Assembly (NCBI RefSeq): GCF_004769195.1 | Contig: NZ_RQET01000008.1 | Coordinates: 186,001 to 250,000 of the forward strand | Direction: 5' to 3' | DNA: 64,000 nt | Origin: Leptospira fletcheri | GTDB lineage: Bacteria > Spirochaetota > Leptospiria > Leptospirales > Leptospiraceae | Shown here: piece after piece, positions 30,838 to 39,579 of the stretch | Layout of the letters: each line of letters begins with the position of its first letter | How positions within the stretch are numbered: position 1 is the first letter of the stretch | The notes under the pieces: model-generated | Told to the model about the DNA's origin: nothing | Databases searched by the model: none | The model's input: only the letters and a program-made list of their open reading frames with translations | Program-made: the position numbers and the translations under genes

Positions 30838-31426
30838 AGGCTATCATTCCCGTTCTCCGGAAGAATTCCGGGAATTTTTGAAGCAGGTCCAAAAAAAAGG
30901 AAAAGATAAATCCAGAACGAAATTCATTTTATTCCTGGATTTGATCCTGCTTTTATTCATTTTTGCGGTAGTCGCCAGAGTTATCAACCCTCTCGCTTTT
31001 ACGGGAAGGAAGGAATCCAAATCGATACAGGATTCGGAGATTCGCATTCTCGTCTCCGCGGACCGAGACAGCAGAAAGGAAGTCCCCGTTTTTTTTCTCT
31101 TTATGACCAATTCCTCCGGAAAAGAAATCAGATATCCGGATCCGCAAACCGCATTCATCGGTAAAATTTCTACGAATTCGGGACTTTCCTGCCTGGAAGA
31201 GGAATGGAAAATTCCAGAGAAAACGATCCTGCCGGGAAAGACGGAATTCTTTCGATACGAGATAGACGAAACATTCGTTCGGAATCTCCCGCCGGATTGC
31301 AAAATCCCCCAATCGAACTTTTGGACAAATATTACGAAAAACTTCTTAAAGGCGAAGGAGCGGGACTTTGAACTCCTGATCCGAAAGAAAGAAGGGACTC
31401 TGCGTCTGAGGATTGAGAAGGTTTAA
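30830..31426 (+). CDS. Single-pass membrane protein of unknown function
   Basis: 198 residues, family not recognised. A basic cytosolic N terminus (about 1-30, many Lys/Arg) precedes one transmembrane helix (KFILFLDLILLLFIFAVVARV, about 31-51), and the remainder is probably periplasmic with a beta-rich, immunoglobulin-like pattern (EIRILVSADRD, VPVFFLFMTNSSGKEI, PGKTEFFRYEI). It begins inside the end of nnr (8-bp overlap) and is the last gene of this group. Its TAA stop is immediately followed by repeat copy B. Confidence 0.8.
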   Translation: MAKGYHSRSPEEFREFLKQVQKKGKDKSRTKFILFLDLILLLFIFAVVARVINPLAFTGRKESKSIQDSEIRILVSADRDSRKEVPVFFLFMTNSSGKEIRYPDPQTAFIGKISTNSGLSCLEEEWKIPEKTILPGKTEFFRYEIDETFVRNLPPDCKIPQSNFWTNITKNFLKAKERDFELLIRKKEGTLRLRIEKV

Positions 31427-31567
31427 GGCCCCACCCTGCTCTGGGTGGGGGCCGGTGCGGTGGTACCCGCCCCTGCTCGCCACGCCCAATGCCTATCACT
31501 GATTTTCCATTTAGGAAAGCGATTTTCGGAGTTCTTTCTTGTTGGAGCTCCTGCAGATAGGAGCTCC
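31427..31567 (+). repeat. Two-part intergenic repeat, copy B, starting directly after a stop codon
   Basis: The core at 31427-31470 begins on the base after the TAA of the membrane-protein gene. It matches copy A (17629-17672, opposite strand) in 42 of 44 positions, and in this copy the stem GGCCCCACCC / GGGTGGGGGCC pairs fully apart from one bulged G, with a 6-base loop. After a diverged 64-base spacer comes TTTCTTGTTGGAGCTCC (31535-31551), then a second GGAGCTCC at 31560-31567, so the long palindrome of copy A is only half present. Rough similarity in the spacers (TTT-GGAAAG-GATTTT) suggests one ancestral element of about 130 bp. Confidence 0.8.
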
Positions 31568-31708
31568 ATTCCGATCGATTCCCCTTTCTTTTTTTTCCAA
31601 AAAATTTCTTCTGTATGTCCAGTTTCTCCAGTTTCGGTGGATATACGGGAAAACCCTCAAAGAAGGATCCCGGGCACGAGCGGCCCTCTTTGAAACAGGA
31701 GTAACAAT
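31568..31708 (+). promoter_or_regulatory. Leader region with a stem-loop upstream of the hydrolase gene
   Basis: A T-rich stretch is followed by an imperfect 9-bp inverted repeat, CAAAGAAGG (31658-31666) and CCCTCTTTG (31684-31692), matching in 8 of 9 pairs around a 17-base loop. This sits directly before the ribosome binding site (CAGGAG) of a mini-ORF. It could be a regulatory leader, or a terminator for the upstream group, although no T run follows. Confidence 0.35.
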
Positions 31709-31750
31709 ATGAAAGTTTTACGGTTCTCTTCCCAGGACAGACCATCATGA
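31709..31750 (+). CDS. 13-codon mini-ORF translationally coupled to the hydrolase gene
   Basis: The frame ATG (31709) to TGA (31748-31750) encodes MKVLRFSSQDRPS. It has a good ribosome binding site, CAGGAGTAAC, before its ATG, better than anything directly before the hydrolase start, and its stop overlaps the hydrolase ATG as ATGA. This suggests a leader peptide or a translational-coupling device. It could be chance; there is no codon bias or run of one amino acid pointing to attenuation. Confidence 0.4.
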   Translation: MKVLRFSSQDRPS

Positions 31751-32703
31751 AACTTCGTTTATTTTGGATCTCGGCCCTCGTTCTATCCCTTATCTGCCTA
31801 GGCATGCTCGCCTCGGTATGGTCGGCCAGTAGCGAATTGCTTTTTCCGGCTTGGAGGAACGCTTCTAAAAATTGGTCCGTCTGTGATCCGGAAACGGAAA
31901 TCCATTGGGGAAAAAGGTGCGGGAATCTTCTTCAGACTCGGGAGTTCCGATTCGAGGAAGTAACTGTTCCTTCCTTAAACGGAATCGAACTCCCCGGATG
32001 GTTGGTTCGAACCGAGGAAAACGGAGGCGGAAAATCGCAAGGAGCCATCCTATTCGTTCACGGAGGCGGTTCGGATCGGAGGGAAATGACTCGATACATT
32101 CGCTTTTTCCTCGACATCCACCTAGATGTTCTATCGGTAGATCTAGGTTGTCACGGACAAGCCCCTTGCGTGATCCCCGGATTGACTTATGGTGAAAGGG
32201 AATCGAGGGACGTGGTTTCGATCTATCTCTATCTTTCCCGCAAATACTCCAAAGTATATGCACTCGGTTCGTCCGTGGGAGCCTCCTCCATACTAATCGC
32301 ATTACCGGAGATGCCCGAACTCTCGGGAGTGATCGCGGAAAATCCGATGTTCGATTTTAGACGTCTGATCTTGGAAACTTCCTCCGCTCCCAAATTCATT
32401 CCGGAATGGTTTAAAAAATTTCTGTTGGAAGTCTCTATGGTTCGAGGCAAATTCGACGGAATCTCCAGCCCCGCGAATTCCTTACGCATGCCGGGAAAAA
32501 TTCCCGTTTTCTTTATTCACAGCAAGGAGGATAAAATAGTGCCTTACCGTCACACGGAAGAATTGGCGACCCTATACAAAGGGCCGAAGACGGTTTGGCT
32601 CTTGGAAAAGGGAGAACATGGATCCGTCTGGGAAAAGAATCCTAACGAGTACCGAAACCGAGTCCGCAATTTTCTGCAAAGAAAAAGTCCGTCCGGAAAT
32701 TGA
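31747..32703 (+). CDS. Alpha/beta hydrolase with N-terminal membrane anchor
   Basis: 318 residues. An uncleaved signal-anchor or signal peptide (LRLFWISALVLSLICLGMLA) leads to an alpha/beta-hydrolase fold: oxyanion-hole region ILFVHGGGSDRREM (about 101-114), nucleophile elbow GSSVG with Ser176, acid in SKEDKIVPYRHTEEL and catalytic His in EKGEHGSVW. The catalytic triad appears complete. The fold resembles BAAT/DLH or prolyl-oligopeptidase-like esterases facing the periplasm; the substrate is unknown. It starts within the mini-ORF stop and ends 15 bp before the DGPF gene, so it may share a transcript with that gene and the sigma factor. Confidence 0.88.
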   Translation: MKLRLFWISALVLSLICLGMLASVWSASSELLFPAWRNASKNWSVCDPETEIHWGKRCGNLLQTREFRFEEVTVPSLNGIELPGWLVRTEENGGGKSQGAILFVHGGGSDRREMTRYIRFFLDIHLDVLSVDLGCHGQAPCVIPGLTYGERESRDVVSIYLYLSRKYSKVYALGSSVGASSILIALPEMPELSGVIAENPMFDFRRLILETSSAPKFIPEWFKKFLLEVSMVRGKFDGISSPANSLRMPGKIPVFFIHSKEDKIVPYRHTEELATLYKGPKTVWLLEKGEHGSVWEKNPNEYRNRVRNFLQRKSPSGN

Positions 32704-32718
32704 TCGAGGAGAACGAAA

Positions 32719-33075
32719 ATGGAAGAATATTTGATATTGATGCGATTGGATTTACTCACCAAGGAAGCTCAGCCTTCCCCGGAACAGATGCAGGTTTATA
32801 TGAAGCAATACCAAGATTGGGTCGGAGGCATCGCGGTTCAGAACAAATTCAGAGGCGGGACCGGTCTTTCCAAAGAAGGAAAGGTGGTAAAGTCGGGAGG
32901 GATCGTAATCGACGGCCCGTTCGTGGAAATCAAGGAATCTTTGGCCGGCTTTATCGTAATTTCCGCGGAAAATCTGGAAACCGCATTAGAAATCGCTAAA
33001 AAATGCCCCATTTTAAAAGGGGAAGGGAATAGCGTGGAGGTCAGAGAGATTTCGGCGGTGCACGACCGAAATTGA
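32719..33075 (+). CDS. DGPF/YCII-domain protein
   Basis: A 118-residue protein of the YCII-related DGPF family, named for its motif, seen here as VIDGPFVEIKESLAGFIVI. The rest fits the compact ferredoxin-like fold (EEYLILMRLD at the start, ETALEIAKKCPI later). Members are typically encoded next to ECF42 sigma factors, exactly as here; their biochemical role is not established. The ATG has GGAG at a good distance. It ends 31 bp before the sigma gene and is probably co-transcribed with it. Confidence 0.92.
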   Translation: MEEYLILMRLDLLTKEAQPSPEQMQVYMKQYQDWVGGIAVQNKFRGGTGLSKEGKVVKSGGIVIDGPFVEIKESLAGFIVISAENLETALEIAKKCPILKGEGNSVEVREISAVHDRN

Positions 33076-33106
33076 ATCGTTTCTCCAAATCTTCTTTGCG
33101 AATGAG

Positions 33107-34330
33107 ATGAACGAATACGAGCTCATACCTCATCTATTCAGGACGGAATATCGTAAGATCATCTCCGTCCTGTGCAAACGCTTCGGTTTCAACGAAATCG
33201 AAATTGCGGAGGACATAGCCGGCGATACGTTTGCGGCGGCCTCGGAGATTTGGAAGATCAGAGGAATTCCACCGAACCCCGTAGCCTGGCTCTATTCGGT
33301 AGCAAAAAACAAAGCGAGAAACCACCTTCGCAGGAACTCCATCTACGGAAAGAAAGTCCTTCCGAATATGGTAGATCGGACTCCGGATTCGGAAGAAGAA
33401 ATCGACTTATCCCCTCAGAACATCAACGATAGCCAACTTCAGATGATGTTCGCGATCTGCCATCCGACCATCCCTCCGGCAGCGCAGGTGGGACTTTCCC
33501 TTCGAATCCTCTGCGGATTCGGAATCGAAGAGATCGCGAACGCATTTTTAACGAACAAAGAAACGATACAAAAAAGATTATTTCGGGCCAAGGAAAAGCT
33601 TAGAGCGGAAAAAGTCCGGATAGAACTTCCGACGGAATCCGAAATCGAGGAAAGATTGGACTTTGTCCTCGCGACGATCTACCTCCTGTTCAACGAGGGC
33701 TACTATTCCTCGAGTGCGGAAAGAACCGTACAAAAGGAACTTTGCTTCGAAGCGCTTCGCCTCTGCAGCATTCTGGCGGAGAACGAAATCACGGACAAAC
33801 CGAAAGTATACGCGCTGCTTTCCCTCATGTGCTTTCATTCCTCGAGACTCGAAGCCAGAACGAACCGGAACGGAGAAATAGTCCTGTACGAGGACCAGGA
33901 TCCTTCTCTTTGGAACTCGGATTGGATTCGAAAAGGAAGTCATTTTCTGCATCGCGCTTCGTCCGGCACCCGGATTTCGAAATATCATCTCGAAGCGGGA
34001 ATCGCGTACTGGCACACTCAGAAATCGGATATTCCCGAAAAATGGGAAAATATATTGCAGCTGTACAACCAACTTCTCCAGATCGAGTATTCTCCCGCAG
34101 CGGCCCTAAATCGCACATACGCACTTTCTAAAGCGAGAGGAAAAAGGGAAGCACTCGAAGAAGCCGAAAAATTGGACTTAAAAGAGAATCGCTATTATCA
34201 TATTCTGTTAGGCGAACTTTATTCAGGTATAGATTCGGAAAAAGCCAAACTGAATCTTCGAAAAGCGATTTCGCTCGGGGGAACGGAAATCGAAAAATCG
34301 AATCTGTTAAAAAAATTGGAACGCCTTTAG
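33107..34330 (+). CDS. ECF42-like RNA polymerase sigma factor with long C-terminal extension
   Basis: 407 residues. The N-terminal half has ECF sigma-2 (FRTEYRKIISVLCKRFG, then VAWLYSVAKNKARNHLRR) and sigma-4 (LCGFGIEEIANAFLTNKETIQKRLFRAKEKL). The C-terminal half is a helical extension resembling DUF6596/TPR, with LLFNEGYYSSSAERTVQKEL typical of group ECF42. In that group no anti-sigma factor is linked; the extension is thought to control activity, and neighbouring DGPF genes are frequent targets. The ATG at 33107 has only a weak ribosome binding site. It ends 4 bp before the converging NamZ-like gene. Confidence 0.92.
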   Translation: MNEYELIPHLFRTEYRKIISVLCKRFGFNEIEIAEDIAGDTFAAASEIWKIRGIPPNPVAWLYSVAKNKARNHLRRNSIYGKKVLPNMVDRTPDSEEEIDLSPQNINDSQLQMMFAICHPTIPPAAQVGLSLRILCGFGIEEIANAFLTNKETIQKRLFRAKEKLRAEKVRIELPTESEIEERLDFVLATIYLLFNEGYYSSSAERTVQKELCFEALRLCSILAENEITDKPKVYALLSLMCFHSSRLEARTNRNGEIVLYEDQDPSLWNSDWIRKGSHFLHRASSGTRISKYHLEAGIAYWHTQKSDIPEKWENILQLYNQLLQIEYSPAAALNRTYALSKARGKREALEEAEKLDLKENRYYHILLGELYSGIDSEKAKLNLRKAISLGGTEIEKSNLLKKLERL

Positions 34331-34334
34331 TTCC

Positions 34335-35516
34335 TTATTTACGATACGCTTTGGTTTCCTTTCTCCAAAGTCTTTCCTTTTCGGAAAGATATTCTTCCAC
34401 TTCCAAATAGGAGGATTTCCCGTCCAGATAACCGAGCAAAAAGTCGTCCCCGACCAGAAGTTCTATCGCGGAAAGATCGGAACGGTACTCGTAAGGACCT
34501 TTCAAATACGAAAAATCGACGGGATAAAATTCTTTTAGAGTGCGTAGCAAATGTAGTCCGAACAAGAGACTGTGAAATTCGGAAGGCTTCTCCAGCAATA
34601 TCTGAAATCCTCCGCATACTTTTCCGGCGTGTTTGTGGAAGGTAGGAATCAACCGGAGCGGCCTTAAATGAAAGACGCCTTTTTGGGGTTCTTCCAAAGT
34701 TTTGCGCAGTCTTTCGTCCGAATCGTTCAGGTACGGAGCTCCGAAAGTTTCGAAAGGACGAGTCGTTCCTCTCCCTTCCGAAAGATTCGTTCCTTCCAAT
34801 AGGCACAACCCCGCGTATACGAAGCAGGTCGTAAACGAAGGAATATTCGGAGAGGGCGGAACCCAAAGAAATGGATCGGTATTTTTGGAGTACATCTTTC
34901 CGAAAGAATAAAACTCGAAGTCCAGCCCGAACTTGTCCTTATAAAATTCCAAAAGCCCGGCGGCGGTCAACCCGTGTCTGTGGAGCACACCTGGAATCCC
35001 CACGAAGGAGGAGTATTTTTCCTCCAGCGGGCTCCCTTCCACCTTGTTCCCTGCAGGATTGGGCGAGTCGAATACCACGACCTTGATTCGATGCACCCCT
35101 TCCCGATTTTTTCGGTCCACGGTTTGCAGTAAATAGAGTGCAGAGGTTAAAAAGGTATAATATCTTGCGCCTACGTCCCGGATATCGATCAGGATCGTAT
35201 CCAATCCGTCCAAAGATTCCGGAGAAGGGACCAGACTTTCTTCCGCGTCGCCGTACAGGTTCAAGATCCGAGTGTCCCCTAAATTATAGGAAAGAGAAGA
35301 CCCCGAGACTTGGTCTTGCAATTCCGCAAACAGTCCGTGCTCGGGTAAAAATAATTTTTTTAGTCCGTATTTGGCCTTGATCGTTCGGAAATGATAGTCG
35401 TGTTCCCATCCGTATGCGCTTTGATTCGTCAGCATTCCGATCTTAGATCCGGATAAGAGTGCGTCCAATTTCTTCATGTCGCTAAGGAGCATTCGAGGAG
35501 GTACAAAATCAGTCAA
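34335..35516 (-). CDS. DUF1343 / NamZ-like exo-beta-N-acetylmuramidase family protein
   Basis: 393 residues of the DUF1343 family, of which Bacillus NamZ is an exo-beta-N-acetylmuramidase in cell-wall recycling. Hallmarks: [53 protein letters not shown], the strongly conserved [21 protein letters not shown], and [16 protein letters not shown]. Many family members carry a signal peptide; this one does not, so it may be cytosolic. The start is uncertain: TTG at 35516 lacks a good ribosome binding site. No linked muropeptide transporter or kinase is seen. Confidence 0.88.
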   Translation of the reverse strand: MTDFVPPRMLLSDMKKLDALLSGSKIGMLTNQSAYGWEHDYHFRTIKAKYGLKKLFLPEHGLFAELQDQVSGSSLSYNLGDTRILNLYGDAEESLVPSPESLDGLDTILIDIRDVGARYYTFLTSALYLLQTVDRKNREGVHRIKVVVFDSPNPAGNKVEGSPLEEKYSSFVGIPGVLHRHGLTAAGLLEFYKDKFGLDFEFYSFGKMYSKNTDPFLWVPPSPNIPSFTTCFVYAGLCLLEGTNLSEGRGTTRPFETFGAPYLNDSDERLRKTLEEPQKGVFHLRPLRLIPTFHKHAGKVCGGFQILLEKPSEFHSLLFGLHLLRTLKEFYPVDFSYLKGPYEYRSDLSAIELLVGDDFLLGYLDGKSSYLEVEEYLSEKERLWRKETKAYRK

Positions 35517-35678
35517 GCAGTAGAGGGTGTTCCCCTAGGAACCCGAAGAATCCGTTTTGGAGGAGACAAAATTCAGGATCCGGAAGGATCAGGGGATTTT
35601 AGATCCGATCCTAGAAAAAGAGTTTCCCGTATCGACGAAGGATTGTTTTCTTCTTAATTTGCTCTCTTTTACGAAGTT

Positions 35679-38204
35679 ATGGCCATAGATACAAGTGTTC
35701 CGAATCAAAAAGTAACCGTCCCCGCTGGCAGCATCCTTTTTCCGGAGGGCAGTCCGGTAAACTCTCTGAACGTTCTGCATAGCGGAGGATTGAGGTACGT
35801 CGCCGAGGGTCCGAAAGGGAGAAAATTGGAGCTCTTTAAACTCGCCGGCGCGAATTTGACTCCCGGGGCCTCGGCCCTATTTTCCGGAGGAAGATATCCT
35901 TACTCCATCTTCGCGGAACAGGAATGCGTCTTGTCCACGTATGTTATGTCACCGTCGACGGTGTCCAAATCTCTGGCCGCACGTCCTTCCCTAGGAATCA
36001 TGGTCGGTCGTTCTCTGCTGCGCGAAATCACCGAGCTTTTCAAGAGAACGAACCAACTCCGCAAGATCACTTCCGATCTGGCAAAAACGAACGATAACCT
36101 TTCCTTACTTTACTACCAATTCAATCCTGCGGTTTTTCCGGATATCAAACCGGGGCAGCCGATCGCCGAGCCGGGCTCGGATATCGTGGATCCCATCCTG
36201 CGATTGTCCCGGGAGAATCTGAAGAATTATTTCGAAAACGGAGGAATCCTACCGGAAAGGCCGACCCCGACCTATTTGGACGAGGAGCACTCCCAACAAC
36301 TGTTGAAATATTATCCGGAAGAGTTGGAGTTCCAGGACCAGGAATTCAATTTTCTACGGAAACTGATCCTGGCGGATCCGAACCTCTTGGCCCAATTATT
36401 TTCTCCCGATCCGAGCATGGTTTCCTATGTCTGCGAAAAGTTAGGCAAAGTACAAAGCGAACTCACGGAAAACGGAAAGGGAATCCTGGAAGAATTGGAG
36501 GAAGCGCTCCGATTTTTGATCGGGGGAGAAGAAAGCCTCACCGAAAAATTCTATCTCATTCTGGACATGACCGCAAACGGATACGCGTCATCTTCTCCCG
36601 AATTCATCGTGCCTGTGCTACAGGCGATCTCTCAAAAAATAGAGAAGGCATTAGCGGGACACCAGGCCTTGTTCGGATCGCCCATGCCGGCGCCCTCTCC
36701 GAATATCAAATCCTTCCTGGAAAAAACGGCGGGTCTAGCGAAGAAGTACGAAGGGAGTTCCCCCGCCGCTTCCTCCAACGGTTCCATCGGAGTCGATAGC
36801 TCCGCCGATGCAGCCGCGATCCGGAAGGAACTTCAGAATTCCGCCTCCATGATCATCCAATATTCCGGCTTAGGCGGAGAGGCGGTGAAGGAATTCTCCG
36901 CTTTAATGGTGAAGTTGAAATCCTTAAAGAATCCTTTGGAATCCGACAACGATACTAGAAAGCTTCGTAGATTGATTACCAAGATCTATTTCGACATTTA
37001 CGCCGGATGTTTTCAAAAATACCTCAACTCCAACAAGAACGTTCCTAAGCCTGTGGATCTTATGTTGAAGTACGGCTTCTTTGACGAGACCTTGTTGGAC
37101 GATTCCCAGTTGGTTTTCATGTCCACCTTCAAGGATGCGATCTCCCCTCCTTCGGATATTCCTATCCATTATGGGCAGGAATGGCTGGAAAGAATCTACA
37201 GGCGCGAGGCCCCCACTTCGTTGGACGAATTAGGTCAGAACTTTTTTGATAAAGTGAAAATGGACAACAGGAATGCGAGTTTCAAAAAGGAATCCGATCT
37301 TCCTCCGGACATAGACAATCCCGAAGCGCGTTTAAAATTCGAATTCGCTGCGATGTACGAATCCAACGTACGACTCACAACCGGATCTCTTGCGACTTAC
37401 CTCCCCATTCTGACCAAATACCACTCTCAAATCCCCCTGGGGAAAGCCTACGTCTCCAAAAAGATGCTTACGGATGCGATCAACGAGATCGTAGGAGTGG
37501 ATTTTTCCGTCTTCAGCAGAGAAGTGATCTACAATAACCCGGAACTCGGAATCAATAAGGAATTCGTACAAAGATCCATCGTTCCGGATTTCATCATCGT
37601 TCCATCCATCGGAAGCAAGGTCATGATGTGGCAGGAATTATCGGTGCATCGGGGTTCCGGGTCCAAGGAGAGTCGCGGACGGATCGTTCTCCCGATCTTC
37701 GTTCAAGGGGATTTAAAATCTCTTCTCATCGACGCTTTTGCCGCCTTCCGCTGGGAACTATGCAAAACGATCTTAGGTCCGGAGTGGAATAACGTCGGGA
37801 ATCCGTCCATTACCGCCGATTATATGGACTACGTTCAATTCTATAAGAAGAACAAAGACCTTTCCATCGAAGTAAAAGAAAAACTGGCAGCGGAATTCAA
37901 ACGATTCCGGAACGAAAGGGATATTTTCGCGAACGATTACCAGCTTTGGATCAAGTACGAATCGGAAAGCGTGCAACGTTTAAATCGTGTCGTCAGAGGA
38001 ATCTTTTATCGACATATCCCGTTTGCCAGACCGATCCGGGAAAAGGTCGCCAAGATGCCCGCATTCAGCGAGATCAACAACCGGTTCATCAATATACGGA
38101 CCAGAAAGTTCACGGAATTGGAAAACAGGTACAAGAAGTACATCAACGCGATCGGTTCTTTGCCCGATCCCCTACGCGAAAATCTGGAATTCTACCGGGT
38201 ATAA
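35679..38204 (+). CDS. Large protein with N-terminal degenerate cyclic-nucleotide-binding domain, function unknown
   Basis: 841 residues with no signal peptide or clear membrane segment. Residues about 12-125 look like a cyclic-nucleotide-binding (CRP-type) barrel: [23 protein letters not shown], then [23 protein letters not shown]. The phosphate-binding cassette Glu of the usual GE motif is absent here (PG), although an Arg is kept, so cAMP binding is doubtful. The rest is mainly helical with acidic patches, an Ala/Ser/Pro linker near 350-370 and a basic C terminus; nothing matches a known catalytic motif. It is transcribed alone, divergent from the NamZ-like gene. A class III adenylyl cyclase lies 5 kb downstream. 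Confidence 0.85.
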   Translation: MAIDTSVPNQKVTVPAGSILFPEGSPVNSLNVLHSGGLRYVAEGPKGRKLELFKLAGANLTPGASALFSGGRYPYSIFAEQECVLSTYVMSPSTVSKSLAARPSLGIMVGRSLLREITELFKRTNQLRKITSDLAKTNDNLSLLYYQFNPAVFPDIKPGQPIAEPGSDIVDPILRLSRENLKNYFENGGILPERPTPTYLDEEHSQQLLKYYPEELEFQDQEFNFLRKLILADPNLLAQLFSPDPSMVSYVCEKLGKVQSELTENGKGILEELEEALRFLIGGEESLTEKFYLILDMTANGYASSSPEFIVPVLQAISQKIEKALAGHQALFGSPMPAPSPNIKSFLEKTAGLAKKYEGSSPAASSNGSIGVDSSADAAAIRKELQNSASMIIQYSGLGGEAVKEFSALMVKLKSLKNPLESDNDTRKLRRLITKIYFDIYAGCFQKYLNSNKNVPKPVDLMLKYGFFDETLLDDSQLVFMSTFKDAISPPSDIPIHYGQEWLERIYRREAPTSLDELGQNFFDKVKMDNRNASFKKESDLPPDIDNPEARLKFEFAAMYESNVRLTTGSLATYLPILTKYHSQIPLGKAYVSKKMLTDAINEIVGVDFSVFSREVIYNNPELGINKEFVQRSIVPDFIIVPSIGSKVMMWQELSVHRGSGSKESRGRIVLPIFVQGDLKSLLIDAFAAFRWELCKTILGPEWNNVGNPSITADYMDYVQFYKKNKDLSIEVKEKLAAEFKRFRNERDIFANDYQLWIKYESESVQRLNRVVRGIFYRHIPFARPIREKVAKMPAFSEINNRFINIRTRKFTELENRYKKYINAIGSLPDPLRENLEFYRV

Positions 38205-38217
38205 ATAAATCGGGAAA

Positions 38218-38234
38218 GGACGTTTTACACGTCC
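38218..38234. terminator. Weak hairpin between convergent genes
   Basis: GGACGT (38218-38223) and ACGTCC (38229-38234) form a 6-bp stem with a 5-base loop between the stop of the 841-residue protein and that of the converging gene; it overlaps the latter's last codons. No T tract follows on the plus strand and only TTT on the minus strand, so a termination role is tentative. Confidence 0.3.
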
Positions 38235-38911
38235 TCCAATAGATAAGGGCGAGTGTACTCCCTCACGATCTCCACCACGAATCTCCCCCAGGATTTCGGA
38301 TCCTCCGGGGAGATTTCGATTTGTCTTATTTTGGAAAAGTAAGGAGTGGGTTTAAAAGCGGTATGGGTAAGCTCCATCGCTCGCAAATAATTATCCACCC
38401 TTTTCACCCTGACAAAATTCAGGAGTTCCGTCTGTACCTTGTCCGCCGGAATGTATCCGATGATGATCAATCTTGGAAAGAGGGATTTTTTCAAAAGATT
38501 GATAAAGTCGCCGAAACTGTCCACGCGATCAATAAATCCTTCGTAAGCTCCTCCACCTAGGTTCATAATCTGGGTCACTATGTCCATGGTAAAGGAGACC
38601 CCCTCCGCGGAAGTCATATCCGAGATGATGACGATCCCTTCGTCAGGCTGGAAGGTTTTGAATTCTACCGAACCCTTAAAATGGCGACGCAGTAACTTTG
38701 CCGTTGAGATGTCTATCTCTGCGGCCTTAGGTACCAGGATCTTTCCCGTGGAGTCCGCAATCGGCTCTCGGGTAATAAGGTATCTTTTTTTGGCGGCGTT
38801 TTGGTTCATCACGCGAAACGCCTTCACTTTCTCCTCAAGTTCATCTAGGTTGCAATACCCGATTTTGAGGACGTTTTCTCTAGCACGCTTTTTTAATTCA
38901 ATATCTTCCAT
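38225..38911 (-). CDS. Conserved protein of unknown function
   Basis: 228 residues, soluble by composition, family not recognised. It begins with a charged helical section ([20 protein letters not shown]), then alternating alpha/beta segments ([75 protein letters not shown]). No signal peptide, transmembrane helix or catalytic motif stands out. It converges on the 841-residue protein with 20 bp between stops and is divergent from the lipoprotein at 39091. Confidence 0.75.
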   Translation of the reverse strand: MEDIELKKRARENVLKIGYCNLDELEEKVKAFRVMNQNAAKKRYLITREPIADSTGKILVPKAAEIDISTAKLLRRHFKGSVEFKTFQPDEGIVIISDMTSAEGVSFTMDIVTQIMNLGGGAYEGFIDRVDSFGDFINLLKKSLFPRLIIIGYIPADKVQTELLNFVRVKRVDNYLRAMELTHTAFKPTPYFSKIRQIEISPEDPKSWGRFVVEIVREYTRPYLLEDV

Positions 38912-38976
38912 ACGAATTGTCTGGCAAGACCGGCCGTGAGGAACCAGAATACGGATGCTTCCGAATTCTGCGATAA

Positions 38977-39004
38977 TTTACCGGCCGCTCATGGACAGTA
39001 TACT
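38977..39004 (+). promoter_or_regulatory. Candidate promoter for the lipoprotein/DUF1285-like pair
   Basis: TTTACC (38977-38982) and TATACT (38999-39004) are separated by 16 bases and lie about 87 bp before the probable ATG at 39091. The -10 hexamer matches the sigma-70 consensus in five of six positions and the -35 in four. The rest of the 38912-39090 interval holds no gene that can be supported. Confidence 0.4.
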
Positions 39005-39090
39005 AAAAAAAACGATCCTGAAAAGCCTAGTTTTTGGTCTCTCCAAAAAGGCTTGTCCTCCACGGGGCACTTTTCTGAATGGAAACAAGA

Positions 39091-39579
39091 ATGAAACCGT
39101 CGGAAAAATGGAAAAGGGAATATTCCGGAACACCGACGTTAGTTCGGTTCGCACGATTCCTACTCTTATTCTGCGTCCTTTCCTCCTGCCAATCCGTCGA
39201 ATTCGTCCCGGATGTCGCGTATCGCGAAGATTTGATTCGGACCCACAAACAGTCCTGGCAAGAGATCGAAATATTAAAGCAAGCTCCCCGCAATAAAAGT
39301 TACGAGGTGTTCGGTCGTATCCTGCTTCGGAATTTCGGAGACGGAAAAGTGGAAAAATACTATTTCGACAAGATCAAAAAGGAGCTTTTCGACAGGGGAA
39401 TGGATGGGATGTTTTATTCCGGAAAGGGATTGGTTCCGGTTCCTGCCACGGTTTTCATGAGCGGGACCTCCGCAGGCTATTCCACAAACGTAGTGGAACT
39501 TCCGCAATCCGCAAAAGTATTGGAAGGTATCGCGTTTCGGTACAAGGAATCCGACGGGGATGGCAAAACGTCTAGATAG
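39091..39579 (+). CDS. Putative lipoprotein of unknown function
   Basis: About 162 residues. The N terminus has a basic region, a hydrophobic segment (FARFLLLFCVLSSC) and a lipobox-like LSSC-QS, so it is probably a lipid-anchored envelope protein. The mature part is mixed alpha/beta with a Gly/Pro/Val-rich stretch (GKGLVPVPATVFMSGTSAGY). The frame is open from an ATG at 39079, but the ATG at 39091 has GGAAACAAGA upstream and gives a normal signal peptide. Its end overlaps the next gene by 20 bp, so the two are coupled. Confidence 0.72.
   Translation: MKPSEKWKREYSGTPTLVRFARFLLLFCVLSSCQSVEFVPDVAYREDLIRTHKQSWQEIEILKQAPRNKSYEVFGRILLRNFGDGKVEKYYFDKIKKELFDRGMDGMFYSGKGLVPVPATVFMSGTSAGYSTNVVELPQSAKVLEGIAFRYKESDGDGKTSR

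Noticed and set aside
33578..34131. Open frames on both strands overlapping the sigma factor gene
   Set aside because: Shadows of the ECF42-like gene, which has clear sigma-2 and sigma-4 regions.
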